Shown here: positions 53,667 to 62,094 of the stretch, one piece after another
Numbering within the stretch: the first letter of the stretch is position 1
How the letters are laid out: each line of letters starts with the position of its first letter
From: Nocardioides sp. JS614
GTDB taxonomy: Bacteria; Actinomycetota; Actinomycetes; Propionibacteriales; Nocardioidaceae
Direction of reading: 5' to 3'
Length of the DNA: 64,000 nt
Assembly (NCBI RefSeq): GCF_000015265.1
Contig: NC_008699.1
Span: forward strand, 3,906,001 to 3,970,000
Translations under genes and position numbers: made by a program
The notes under the pieces: generated by a model
The model's database searches: none
Told to the model about the DNA's origin: nothing
The model's input: the letters and a program-made list of their open reading frames with translations, nothing else

Positions 53667-54173
53667 TCAGGCCTGGGCGCCGACCGACTTCCAGTACTCG
53701 TTGAGCGCGTTGTTGGTCTTGACGAACCACACGATCGCGCCGACGAGGAACAGCCAGCCCAGCAGCAGGAACCACAGGCCGGTGGCCGCGGTGACCGGGG
53801 CCTGCTGGCCGCGGCGCTCGTAGAGCTTGCCGACCTCGTTGGAGGACAGGAACGGGCTCACGATGCCGACGAAGATCGCCAGGATCAGCGCGATCCCGCC
53901 GCCGATGCCCTCACCCGTGTGCCGCTTCATCTCGTCGTGGGTCTTGTAGTACCAGAACCAGGTGTAGATCCCCAGGGTCACGATGCTGAGCAGGATGCAG
54001 GTCCCGGTGCTGCGGACCTCACCGATCGGGCCGGCGGCGGGGGCCGCGTGGGCCGCCCCGGCGTACGCCGGGGCGGCCGGCGCCGGCGCGGGAGCAGGCG
54101 TGGCCTCGCCGAAGGGCGGCGGAACGGATGCGCTCTGCGGGCTGACAGGGGTGGAGTCGTTGCTCTCGGTCAT
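53667..54173 (-). CDS. DUF4234-family membrane protein, 168 aa
   Basis: The N-terminal 45 residues are Pro/Ala/Ser-rich and cytoplasmic. Then come three to four membrane helices: STGTCILLSIVTLGIYTWFWYY with the DUF4234 signature, GGIALILAIFVGIVSPFL, and GLWFLLLGWLFLVGAIVWFV. LNEYWKSVGA at the end is typical. Function of the family is not known. Confidence 0.85.
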   Translation of the reverse strand: MTESNDSTPVSPQSASVPPPFGEATPAPAPAPAAPAYAGAAHAAPAAGPIGEVRSTGTCILLSIVTLGIYTWFWYYKTHDEMKRHTGEGIGGGIALILAIFVGIVSPFLSSNEVGKLYERRGQQAPVTAATGLWFLLLGWLFLVGAIVWFVKTNNALNEYWKSVGAQA

Positions 54174-54271
54174 GCGGCAGAGGCTAGGGCCCCACCGACC
54201 CCGCCGCGGGGATTCCCGCGGTGGACTGGACCGCGTGTCCCCAGCGAGCGCGGGTCCGGCGGTGCTTCGGG

Positions 54272-54406
54272 TCAGCGCCGCCGCAGGAGCCGCAGGTCGA
54301 GCTCGACCTGGGCCTGCTGGCGGCGCCGAAGGGCCTCCAGGCGCGCCGCCAGCTCCTGCGCGGGGAGCACCTGCCGGGAGCGGTGGCGCGAGCGCTGCTG
54401 GGTCAT
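54272..54406 (-). CDS. Small Arg/Gln-rich protein, paralogue 2, 44 aa
   Basis: From ATG 54406; the core RLEALRRRQQAQVELDLR matches RLEDLRRRHQSQVELEML encoded at 51163-51306. Very basic N-terminus (QQRSRHRSRQ). Probably helical and may bind nucleic acid or another protein; this is only from charge. Confidence 0.6.
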   Translation of the reverse strand: MTQQRSRHRSRQVLPAQELAARLEALRRRQQAQVELDLRLLRRR

Positions 54407-54509
54407 GCCTCCATGGTGCCGACCGCACCTGGGGACGCGCTTCCGATCAACCGTCAACAACCTGTGGACACCCGCGCCGGGCGCCGGACGCGTGCCGGAG
54501 GATGGAGCG

Positions 54510-55142
54510 GTGTCGACCGCCCTGACCGCAGCCCGCACCACCTACGCCGAGGCCTCCGACGCGTTCGTGGCCCTCGCCGCCCAGGTGCCGATGGAGCGGT
54601 ACGCCGAGCCGGGGCTCGGCACCTGGGACCTGCGCGCGCTCATCGGGCACACCGGCCGCTCGCTGGTCACCGTCGCGACCTACCTGACGACCCGCGCGGC
54701 GCGGGTCGACGCCCCGGACGCCGCGGCGTACTTCGCGATCGTCAGCCGGCTCGCGCACGGCAGCGCGCGCGACGCGATCCACCAGCGCGGGATCGAGGCC
54801 GGCGTCGCGCTCGGCGCGCACCCGCTCGCCGCCCTGGAGGCGGCACGCGAGGAGGCCGAGCTCGCCCTGGACCTCCTCGAAGGGGAGGACCCGGTCGTCG
54901 AGACCGCCGCCGGCGGGATGCGGGTCAGCGACTACCTGCCCACCAGGACGTTCGAGCTGACCGTGCACTCCCTCGACATCGCCGAGGCCGCCGGCCTGGA
55001 GTTCGCGCCGCCGGCCGAGGCGCTCGCCGACACCCTCGCGCTGGCCACGGCGAGCGCCCTGCGGCTGGGCCACGGGGTCGACGTGCTGCTCGCGCTCACC
55101 GGTCGCCGGCCGCTGGCCGCTGGCACCTCGGTCGTCCCCTGA
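54510..55142 (+). CDS. Mycothiol-type maleylpyruvate isomerase (DinB-like) family protein
   Basis: 210-residue four-helix protein of the TIGR03083 group. ALTAARTTYAEASDAFVALA, GTWDLRALIGHTGRSL (His metal ligand) and RTFELTVHSLDIAEAAGL (second His) are as in mycothiol-dependent isomerases. GTG 54510 follows CGGAGGATG. The exact thiol-transfer reaction is unknown. Confidence 0.85.
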   Translation: MSTALTAARTTYAEASDAFVALAAQVPMERYAEPGLGTWDLRALIGHTGRSLVTVATYLTTRAARVDAPDAAAYFAIVSRLAHGSARDAIHQRGIEAGVALGAHPLAALEAAREEAELALDLLEGEDPVVETAAGGMRVSDYLPTRTFELTVHSLDIAEAAGLEFAPPAEALADTLALATASALRLGHGVDVLLALTGRRPLAAGTSVVP

Positions 55143-55146
55143 CCGC

Positions 55147-55548
55147 TCAGAGCAGCGCGCCGGGATCGTCCGGGACGTCGACCGCCTGCTCGTCGAGGTA
55201 CTCCAGCGGGACGACCTCCAGGGCCCGCTCGCTCGTGGACGCCAGCACGACCGGCGCGGGGACGCCGGCCTCGTAGGCCTGCAGCCAGCGCGCGGCCACC
55301 ACGCACCACCGGTCACCGGGGTGCAGGCCCGGGAAGCCGTACTCCGGACGGGGGGTGGACAGGTCGTTGCCGATCCGGCGCTGGTAGTCGAGGAACTCCG
55401 TGGTCATCACCGCGCAGACCGCATGCAGCCCCACGTCCTGGGGTCCGCACGTGCAGGTGCCGTCGCGGGAGAAGCCGGTCACCGGGTCGGTGCCGCAGGG
55501 CTCCAGCTGCGTCCCGAAGACGTTCCGCTCCTCCAACGGTCCGACCAT
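55147..55548 (-). CDS. DUF2237-family protein, 133 aa
   Basis: Complete DUF2237 protein: RNVFGTQLEPCGTDPVTGFSR at the start, CTCGPQDVGLHAVCAVMTTEFL near residue 32, and PGDRWCVVAARWLQA near 77. Several conserved Cys residues may bind metal or form disulfides. Function unknown in the family. Confidence 0.9.
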   Translation of the reverse strand: MVGPLEERNVFGTQLEPCGTDPVTGFSRDGTCTCGPQDVGLHAVCAVMTTEFLDYQRRIGNDLSTPRPEYGFPGLHPGDRWCVVAARWLQAYEAGVPAPVVLASTSERALEVVPLEYLDEQAVDVPDDPGALL

Positions 55549-55564
55549 CAGCCCCGCTCCCCTC

Positions 55565-56029
55565 TCAACCCAGGGCCCAGATCCCCGGACGTCCCTTGGT
55601 CATCGCGCCCTCGGCCACCAGCGCCTGCCGGGCCCGCCGCGCGGCGTAGCGCCAGCGCAGCTCGCCCTCGGGCGTCTTCTCGTGGTCGGCGTCGGTGAGC
55701 CGCTCCTCCATCCGGACCTCGAGCTCGAGGAAGACCTCGTCCTGGTCCAGCTCGCCACCGGCGGCCGACAGCACCGCGAGGATCTCGGGCTTGAAGACGT
55801 CCGGCGGGGTCCACCGGTGCCGGACCGGTCGCGCCGGCGCCGCCGCGGTGGTCGACCTGGTCGAGGTGGTCGACCTGCTCGATCCGGGCGACGAGGTTGC
55901 GGTTCGGCGTACGACGGGCCGGGTGGCCGGCGCCTTGCGCACGGTCGGCGGGGGTGGAGCCGGCGGGTTCCCGTGGATGCACTGGGACTTCGGAAGGTCA
56001 CACAGCTCGCAGTAGTCCTCGGCGCTCAT
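55565..56029 (-). CDS. Protein with Cys cluster and Mrr-N-like winged helix, 154 aa
   Basis: The N-terminal YCELCDLPKSQCIHGNP has a C-x2-C-x6-C-x-H cluster that may hold zinc. A Ser/Thr/Pro/Arg linker follows, then a winged-helix-like C-terminal part: KPEILAVLSAAGGELDQDEVF through KTPEGELRWRYAARRARQAL to TKGRPGIWAL, like the Mrr N-terminal domain. DNA binding is likely. No nuclease domain is present. Confidence 0.7.
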   Translation of the reverse strand: MSAEDYCELCDLPKSQCIHGNPPAPPPPTVRKAPATRPVVRRTATSSPGSSRSTTSTRSTTAAAPARPVRHRWTPPDVFKPEILAVLSAAGGELDQDEVFLELEVRMEERLTDADHEKTPEGELRWRYAARRARQALVAEGAMTKGRPGIWALG

Positions 56030-56103
56030 CGGCTCCAGCCTAGACGACCGGCCGACCGATGGGCCGAGCGGATGAACGGCCGGCGGCGGCGGCCGCCCGA
56101 TCG

Positions 56104-56454
56104 TCAGGGGAGCAAGGCGCTGCTGAGGCTCGTGAGGGTGTCGTCCACCAATCGGTAGAACGCCCAGCGACCGCGCTGCTCGCGGGTCACGAGCCCGGCG
56201 TCGACCAGCTGCTTCATGTGATGGGACACCGTCGGCTGGGAGAGCCCGACCGGCTCGATGAGGTCGCAGATGCAGGCCTCGCGCTCGGGATGGGCGGCGA
56301 TCATCGAGAGCAGGCGCAGCCGGGTCGGGTCCCCCAGCGCCTTGAACACCCGCGCCAGGTTCTGCGCCTCCTCGGCGTCGAGCAGCCCGCGGGCGACCGG
56401 GACGCAACAGCCGCCGGTGTCGTCGAGGACAGGGAGGGCGGATCGAGCGGACAT
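56104..56454 (-). CDS. arsR: ArsR-family arsenic-responsive repressor
   Basis: 116-residue winged-helix repressor from ATG 56454 (GTG 56472 is possible). Helix-turn-helix: LSQPTVSHHMKQLVDAGLVTREQRGRW. Candidate As(III) thiols are Cys pairs in GGCCVP near the N-terminus and EACICDL before the recognition helix, as in ArsR types with an N-terminal CC. It is divergent from arsM, with a palindrome-rich gap. Confidence 0.92.
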   Translation of the reverse strand: MSARSALPVLDDTGGCCVPVARGLLDAEEAQNLARVFKALGDPTRLRLLSMIAAHPEREACICDLIEPVGLSQPTVSHHMKQLVDAGLVTREQRGRWAFYRLVDDTLTSLSSALLP

Positions 56455-56475
56455 GGCTCCATGGTGCCACACCCA

Positions 56476-56526
56476 TTGACATTCGTCGATTGATTGATAA
56501 TCTTCGATGCATCGACAGTCGTCGAT
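56476..56526. promoter_or_regulatory. arsR-arsM intergenic operator/promoter
   Basis: The gap holds the 12-bp perfect palindrome TCGATGCATCGA (56504-56515), flanked by TTCGTCGAT (56482-56490) and GTCGTCGAT (56518-56526). TTGACA at 56476 and GATAAT at 56496 look like promoter boxes, but the 14-bp spacing is short. Control by ArsR is expected. Confidence 0.55.
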
Positions 56527-56546
56527 ACGGATGAGAGGATAGAGCC

Positions 56547-57350
56547 ATGACGAGTACCGACGATCTCCGCGAGGAGGTCCGCACCCGCTACGCCCAGGCC
56601 GCGACCGCCGTGCGCGCCGGCAGCACCAACACCGAGCTGAACGACGCCCTGCAGGTCGTCGACGACGGCTGCGGCTCCAGCTCGTGCTGCGGCGGCGACG
56701 CGACAGCGGTCGACCAGTCCTTCGGCGCCGGGCTCTACGCCCCCGAGGAGCAGGACGAGCTGCCCGCGGAGGCCCTGGCCGCCAGCCTCGGCTGCGGCAA
56801 CCCCACCGCCGTGGCCGCGCTGCGGCGCGGCGAGCGGGTCCTCGACCTGGGCTCGGGCGGCGGCATCGACGTACTGCTCTCGGCGCGCCGGGTCGGCGAG
56901 ACGGGCTTCGCCTACGGCGTGGACATGACCGAGGAGATGCTCGAGCTGGCCCGTGCCAACGCCGCCAAGGCGGGCGCCACCAACGTCGAGTTCCTCCAGG
57001 GCACCATCGAGGACGTCCCCCTGCCGGACGCCTCTGTCGACGTGGTGATCTCCAACTGCGTGATCAACCTGTCGGTCGACAAGCCCCGGGTGCTCGCGGA
57101 GATGCACCGGGTGCTGGTGCCGGGCGGCCGGATCGGGATCTCCGACGTCGTCGCCGAGGACCAGCTGACCACGGCCGACCGCGCCGAGCGTGGCTCCTAC
57201 GTCGGCTGCATCGCCGGCGCCCTCTCGCGGGCCGAGTACCTCGACGGCCTCACCGCGGCCGGCTTCGTGGACGCCGAGGTCGAGTTCACCCACGAGGCCG
57301 CACCGGGGATGCACGGCGCGATCATCCGAGCCACCAAGCCCGTCGCGTGA
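56547..57350 (+). CDS. arsM: Arsenite S-adenosylmethionine methyltransferase
   Basis: ArsM, 267 aa, makes methylarsenicals from As(III). AdoMet motif I is VLDLGSGGGIDVLLSA near residue 93. Arsenic-binding Cys residues are visible in SNCVINLS near 169 and GSYVGCIAGAL near 219, plus the N-terminal GCGSSSCCGG. ATG 56547 follows GAGGATAGAGCC. The GTGA overlap couples it to acr3. Confidence 0.95.
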   Translation: MTSTDDLREEVRTRYAQAATAVRAGSTNTELNDALQVVDDGCGSSSCCGGDATAVDQSFGAGLYAPEEQDELPAEALAASLGCGNPTAVAALRRGERVLDLGSGGGIDVLLSARRVGETGFAYGVDMTEEMLELARANAAKAGATNVEFLQGTIEDVPLPDASVDVVISNCVINLSVDKPRVLAEMHRVLVPGGRIGISDVVAEDQLTTADRAERGSYVGCIAGALSRAEYLDGLTAAGFVDAEVEFTHEAAPGMHGAIIRATKPVA

Positions 57351-58438
57351 GCGACACTGCAGCGGCGCAGGTCCGTGCCGACGTCGTCGGCCGGCTCCCC
57401 ACGCTCGACCGGTACCTGCCGGTGTGGATCGGGCTGGCGATGGCGGCCGGGCTGCTGCTCGGCCGCTGGGTGCCCGGCATCGCCGACGTCCTCGACGCGA
57501 TCACGATCGCCTCGGTGTCGCTGCCGATCGCGCTCGGGCTGCTGGTGATGATGTACCCCGTCCTCGCCAAGGTCCGCTACAACGAGGTGGGCGACGTCGC
57601 TCGCGACACCCGCATGATGGCGCTGTCGGTGGTGCTGAACTGGGTCGTCGGTCCGGCCCTGATGTTCACCCTGGCCTGGGTGTTCCTCGCCGACCTGCCC
57701 GAGTACCGCACCGGGCTGATCATCGTGGGCCTGGCCCGGTGCATCGCGATGGTGATCATCTGGAACGACCTCGCCTGCGGGGACCGGGAAGCGGCGGCCG
57801 TCCTGGTCGCCCTGAACTCGGTCTTCCAGGTGCTCGCCTTCGCCCTGCTCGGCTGGTTCTACCTCGACCTGCTGCCCGGCTGGCTCGGCCTCTCCGGCAC
57901 CGGGCTGGAGGTGTCGCCCTGGCAGATCGCCTGGAGCGTGGTGGTGTTCCTCGGCATCCCGCTCGCTGCCGGCTACCTCAGCCGCCGGGCGGGAGAACGA
58001 CGCCGCGGCCGCGAGTGGTACGAGCAGCGGTTCCTGCCACGGATCGGGCCGTGGGCGCTGTACGGACTCCTGTTCACCATCGTGGTGCTGTTCGCACTGC
58101 AGGGCGACACCATCACCAACCAGCCGGCCGACGTCGCGCGCATCGCCGTCCCCCTGGTCGTCTACTTCGCCCTGATGTGGGGCGGGTCGATGCTGGCCGC
58201 CCACCGTGCGGGGCTCGGCTACCGCCGATCCACCACGGTCGCCTTCACGGCAGCCGGCAACAACTTCGAGCTCGCGATCGCGGTGGCCATCGCCGTGTAC
58301 GGCGTCACCAGCGGGCAGGCGCTCGCGGGAGTCGTCGGCCCGCTGATCGAGGTGCCCGTCCTCGTCGGCCTGGTCTACGTGAGCCTCTGGGCCCGCCGCT
58401 TCTTCCCCGACACCGTCCAGGAGGACCTACCCCGATGA
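57347..58438 (+). CDS. acr3: Arsenite efflux transporter, ACR3 family
   Basis: 363-residue membrane protein with about ten helices. ACR3 marks are VMMYPVLAKVRYNEVG, the Cys-containing GLARCIAMVIIWNDLACGD (arsenite-binding Cys) and FTAAGNNFELAIAVAIAVYG. It exports As(III)/Sb(III). Start is GTG 57347, overlapping the arsM stop by four; it overlaps arsC the same way. Confidence 0.95.
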   Translation: MSDTAAAQVRADVVGRLPTLDRYLPVWIGLAMAAGLLLGRWVPGIADVLDAITIASVSLPIALGLLVMMYPVLAKVRYNEVGDVARDTRMMALSVVLNWVVGPALMFTLAWVFLADLPEYRTGLIIVGLARCIAMVIIWNDLACGDREAAAVLVALNSVFQVLAFALLGWFYLDLLPGWLGLSGTGLEVSPWQIAWSVVVFLGIPLAAGYLSRRAGERRRGREWYEQRFLPRIGPWALYGLLFTIVVLFALQGDTITNQPADVARIAVPLVVYFALMWGGSMLAAHRAGLGYRRSTTVAFTAAGNNFELAIAVAIAVYGVTSGQALAGVVGPLIEVPVLVGLVYVSLWARRFFPDTVQEDLPR

Positions 58439-58878
58439 CCGAGACCCACGTCCCCACCGTCGTGTTCGCCTGCGTCCGCAACGGTGGCCGCTCCGTGGCT
58501 GCCCGGCTGCTCACCGAGCACTACGCCCGCGGCCGCGTGCTGGCCCTGTCGGCCGGCACCCAGCCGGGCGAGCACATCCACCCCGAGGTCGCCGAGGTCC
58601 TGGAGAAGCTCGGCCTGGACACCTCGCAGGAACATCCCAAGCTGCTCACCACCGAGATGATCGCCGGCAGTGACCTGGCGATCACGCTCGGGTGCGGCGA
58701 GGAGTGTCCCTACGTGCCCGGCGTCACCTACCGGGACTGGCCGGTCGACGACCCCGGGGGCCAGGAGGAGGAGACGGTGCGTCGCATCGTCGCCGACCTC
58801 GACCGCCGCGTGCGCGACCTCCTGCAGGAGCTCGCGCCGGATCTCCCTCTGTCGCCCCCGGTGGTGCGGGCGGGCTAG
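58435..58878 (+). CDS. arsC: Arsenate reductase, low-molecular-weight phosphatase type
   Basis: 147-residue ArsC that reduces As(V) to As(III) for Acr3. The P-loop CX5R reads CVRNGGRS (CVHNAGRS is common), with catalytic Cys13. Other Cys residues occur in LGCGEECP near residue 83, suitable for thioredoxin- or mycothiol-linked turnover. The C-terminal VVRAG plus TAG is encoded by a 32-bp palindrome shared with copA. Confidence 0.92.
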   Translation: MTETHVPTVVFACVRNGGRSVAARLLTEHYARGRVLALSAGTQPGEHIHPEVAEVLEKLGLDTSQEHPKLLTTEMIAGSDLAITLGCGEECPYVPGVTYRDWPVDDPGGQEEETVRRIVADLDRRVRDLLQELAPDLPLSPPVVRAG

Positions 58879-58892
58879 CCCGCCCGCACCAC
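58861..58892. terminator. 32-bp perfect palindrome spanning arsC and copA stop codons
   Basis: GTGGTGCGGGCGGGCT at 58861-58876 followed by its exact reverse complement. The centre CTAG holds both stop codons (arsC 58876-58878, copA 58875-58877). Read from either side it encodes Val-Val-Arg-Ala-Gly-stop. It should form a strong hairpin in both transcripts. Confidence 0.85.
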
Positions 58893-61800
58893 GAACGGCG
58901 CGGTGACGACGGTGTCGTCGCCGAGGCGGAACTGCGCCCACAGGCGATAGGTCCCCGCGACCTCGAACCGGGCGTGCATGGCCAGCTCGGGCCCGAAGGT
59001 CGTCCCGGGCAGCGCCGGCACCGGCCGGCCGTCGTCGTCGAACGTCTCGGCGTGCCGGTGCGCGAACCGGGTGCCGTCCTCGCGCAGGACCACGACGTGG
59101 CCGGCGGCGCCCAGGTAGGGCCCGAGGTCGTCGATGGGGGCACCGGTCGCGGCGTCGGCGAAGGTCAGCGTGAACTCGCTGACCGCGTCGACGTGCGCCT
59201 CGCCGTCCAGCGTGATCCGCACGCCGTCCACGGTGACCTCGCGGACGTCGGCGCTCGGCACCGGCGCGGCCGGCGGCGGGTCGCCCGCGACCGTCACCTC
59301 GTGGCTGTCGAGCACGTCGGCGAGCTGACCCTCCTGGCGCAGCTCGGTGTGCAGCGCGTAGGTGCCTGCCGTCGGGAACGTCGCCCGGACCGTGAACACC
59401 CCGTCCTCGCCGGTCGGCTCGGGGTGCAGGTGCGCGAAGGTGCCGAGGTCGGACCGGGTCACGATCAGGTGCATCCACACCTGGTGGGTGCGGACCAGGT
59501 CGCCGACCGGGTCGCCGGTGGCCGCGTCGCGCACCGTGACGGTCAGCGTCGTCGGAGCTCCGGGCCGTACGTCGGCAGGCAGGTCGTACCCGATGTCGAG
59601 CCCCGCGTGGTGGGCGCTGGTCGGCGGCACGTCCGTCTCCTCCAGGACGCTCATCGCCGGACGCATCGGCATGCCCATGCCAGCCTGCCAGGTGAGCAGG
59701 CCGTTCATCCCGCGCTCGGCCTGGTCGGTGCGGCTGAGCCAGGTGAAGCCGATCCCGATCGCGAGGGCGACCACGGCGATCAGGCCGAGGTAGCCGGCGT
59801 CGACGATCCGGCCGCGCAGGCTCCCGCCGTGGCCCGGCTTGCGCAGCCGCAGCGCGTTGGTCACCACGCTGACCGAGCTCATCGCCATGGCGGCGCCGGC
59901 CAGGACCGGGTCCAGCAGGAGCCCGTCCCACCAGTAGAGCGCGCCCGCGGCGACGGGGACGAGCAGCACGTTGTAGGCGAAGGCCCAGACCAGCCCCTGC
60001 TTGATCGTGGTCACGGTGCGGCGCGAGATGTCGATGGCCGACGCGATCCCGTGCAGGTCACCGCCGACCAGGGTGATGTCCGAGGCCGCGATGGCGACGT
60101 CCGTGCCGGTGCCGATCGCGATGCCGAGGTCCGCCTGCGCCAGTGCGGGCGCGTCGTTGACGCCGTCGCCGACCATCGCGACGACCTGGCCGGCGGCCTG
60201 GAGCTCGGCGACCCGGCGGGCCTTGTCGGCCGGCCGCACGTCGGCCATCACGTGCTCGATGCCGACCTGCTCGGCGACGGCGCGGGCGGTGGTGGCGTTG
60301 TCGCCGGTGACCATCCAGACCTCGAGGCCGAGCCGCTCCAGGGCGGCGACGGCCGCGGCCGAGGACTCCTTGACCGTGTCCGCGACGGTGACGCTGCCGG
60401 CCAGGACGCCGTCGACGGCGGCGTACACGCCGGCGCCGTCGAGCGGTGCCGTGTCGATGTCGTGCTGGGCGAGGTGGGCGGTGTTGCCGACCAGCACCGT
60501 GCGGCCGTCGATCTCGGCGACGACGCCGTGGCCGGGGACCGAGTCGAAGTGCGTGACTGCCGGCAGCGTGAGCCCGCGGTCCTGTGCCCCGCGCACGATC
60601 GCCTCGCCGACCGGGTGCTCGCTGCCGACCTCGGCAGCCGCCACCAGTGCGAGCAGCTCGTCGGCGTCCCAGCCCTGCGACGTGACGACCTCGGCGAGGT
60701 CGGGGTGGCCGCGGGTGATGGTGCCGGTCTTGTCGAGCACGACCGCCGTCAGCCGGCGCGCGGTCTCGAGGGCCGCGCCGTCACCGACCAGGATGCCCAT
60801 CTCGGCGGCCTTGCCGGTGCCGACCATGACCGCGGTGGGCGTGGCCAGGCCGAGCGCGCACGGGCAGGCGATGATCAGCACCGCGACCGTCGTACCGATC
60901 GCCAGGACCAGGCGGTCCGCCTCCGGGCCGAGGAGCAGCCAGCCGAGGAAGGTCAGGAGCGCGACGACCAGCACGGCCGGCACGAACCACGCCGAGACCC
61001 GGTCGGCGAGCCGCTGCATCGGCGGGGCGCTGGCCTGCGCCTCCTCGACGAGGCGCACGATCTGGGCGAGCGTGCTGTCGGCGCCCACCGCCGTCGTCCG
61101 GACCACGAGGCTGCCCGTGGTGTTGACCGTGGCGCCGATGACCGCATCCCCCGCGACCTTCTCGACCGGGACGCTCTCGCCGGTCAGCATCGACTCGTCG
61201 ACCGCGGACCGGCCCTCGGCGACGACGCCGTCGACGGGCAGCTTCTCCCCCGGCCGGACCCGCACGTGGTCTCCCACGCGCACCTCGGCGATGGGTACGT
61301 CGACCTCCGCACCGTCGCGGAGCACCCGGGCGGTCGTGGGCGCGAGCCCGACCAGCGCCTTGATCGAGGCCGCGGTGCGCTTCTTGGCCTTCAGCTCCAG
61401 CCACCGGCCCATCAGGATCAGCGCCATCACGATCAGCGCGGTCTCGTAGTACAGGTGGAGCGGCAGGCCCCAGCGCTCGGCCGGCCCCGGCCAGAGGGTG
61501 ACGAACGCGCTGTAGCCGTAGGCCACGCCGGTGCCGAGCGCGACCAGGGTGTCCATGCTCGAGGACCCGTGCTTGGCGTTCGCCCAGGCCCGTTGGTAGA
61601 TGTCGCGGCCGGCCCAGAACAGGGTGACGGTCGCGACCACGAGGAGCAACGGCATCAGCCAGTCCATCGTGTCGAGGTCGAACGGGACGTACATCAGGCC
61701 CATCAGGGCCAGGCCGACGACGAGCGCGACCCGCCACTTGCGGCCCAGCCGGGCGATCTCGACGTCGCGGCGCGCGTCCAGCTCGGCGACGGGGTCCGGC

Positions 61801-62090
61801 GCGGCCGGCAGATCCGCCTCGGGCCGGGGCGCCGCGCGCAGGGTGCCGGCGTACCCGGCCTTCTGCACCGCCGCCGTGAGCGCGGCGGGCTCGACGACCG
61901 CCGGGTCGTAGGTGACCGCGGCCGTCTCGGTCGCGAGGTTCACCGAGGCCTCCACCACGCCGTCGACCCGGGACAGCGCCTTCTGCACCCGGCCCACGCA
62001 GGACGCGCAGGTCATGCCCTCGATGTCGAGGGTCCCCTCGGCGGTGAGCGGCGGGTTCTCGGTGGTCGGTGTCGTCGGTGTGGTGGTCAT
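58875..62090 (-). CDS. copA: Copper-translocating P1B-ATPase with long C-terminal extension
   Basis: 1071-residue Cu(I) exporter. An N-terminal metal domain has GMTCASCVGRV near residue 19. The ATPase core has the intramembrane CPCALGLATPTA, DKTGTITRGHP near 450, HPVGEA and GDGVNDAPA near 640, plus the last-helix YN and MAMSSVSVVTNALRL of copper ATPases. Unusually, a further helix (GLIAVVALAIGIGFTWL, about 768-785) and about 285 more residues follow, with two similar beta domains carrying FAHLHPE and FAHRHAE. Normal CopA is about 750-800 aa. Lies four bases after copZ. Confidence 0.95.
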   Translation of the reverse strand: MTTTPTTPTTENPPLTAEGTLDIEGMTCASCVGRVQKALSRVDGVVEASVNLATETAAVTYDPAVVEPAALTAAVQKAGYAGTLRAAPRPEADLPAAPDPVAELDARRDVEIARLGRKWRVALVVGLALMGLMYVPFDLDTMDWLMPLLLVVATVTLFWAGRDIYQRAWANAKHGSSSMDTLVALGTGVAYGYSAFVTLWPGPAERWGLPLHLYYETALIVMALILMGRWLELKAKKRTAASIKALVGLAPTTARVLRDGAEVDVPIAEVRVGDHVRVRPGEKLPVDGVVAEGRSAVDESMLTGESVPVEKVAGDAVIGATVNTTGSLVVRTTAVGADSTLAQIVRLVEEAQASAPPMQRLADRVSAWFVPAVLVVALLTFLGWLLLGPEADRLVLAIGTTVAVLIIACPCALGLATPTAVMVGTGKAAEMGILVGDGAALETARRLTAVVLDKTGTITRGHPDLAEVVTSQGWDADELLALVAAAEVGSEHPVGEAIVRGAQDRGLTLPAVTHFDSVPGHGVVAEIDGRTVLVGNTAHLAQHDIDTAPLDGAGVYAAVDGVLAGSVTVADTVKESSAAAVAALERLGLEVWMVTGDNATTARAVAEQVGIEHVMADVRPADKARRVAELQAAGQVVAMVGDGVNDAPALAQADLGIAIGTGTDVAIAASDITLVGGDLHGIASAIDISRRTVTTIKQGLVWAFAYNVLLVPVAAGALYWWDGLLLDPVLAGAAMAMSSVSVVTNALRLRKPGHGGSLRGRIVDAGYLGLIAVVALAIGIGFTWLSRTDQAERGMNGLLTWQAGMGMPMRPAMSVLEETDVPPTSAHHAGLDIGYDLPADVRPGAPTTLTVTVRDAATGDPVGDLVRTHQVWMHLIVTRSDLGTFAHLHPEPTGEDGVFTVRATFPTAGTYALHTELRQEGQLADVLDSHEVTVAGDPPPAAPVPSADVREVTVDGVRITLDGEAHVDAVSEFTLTFADAATGAPIDDLGPYLGAAGHVVVLREDGTRFAHRHAETFDDDGRPVPALPGTTFGPELAMHARFEVAGTYRLWAQFRLGDDTVVTAPFVVRAG

Positions 62091-62094
62091 GGCC

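Noticed and set aside
56476..56501. Strong sigma-70-type promoter TTGACA/GATAAT for arsM
   Set aside because: Both boxes look good but are only 14 bp apart, so I list them only as part of the regulatory region.
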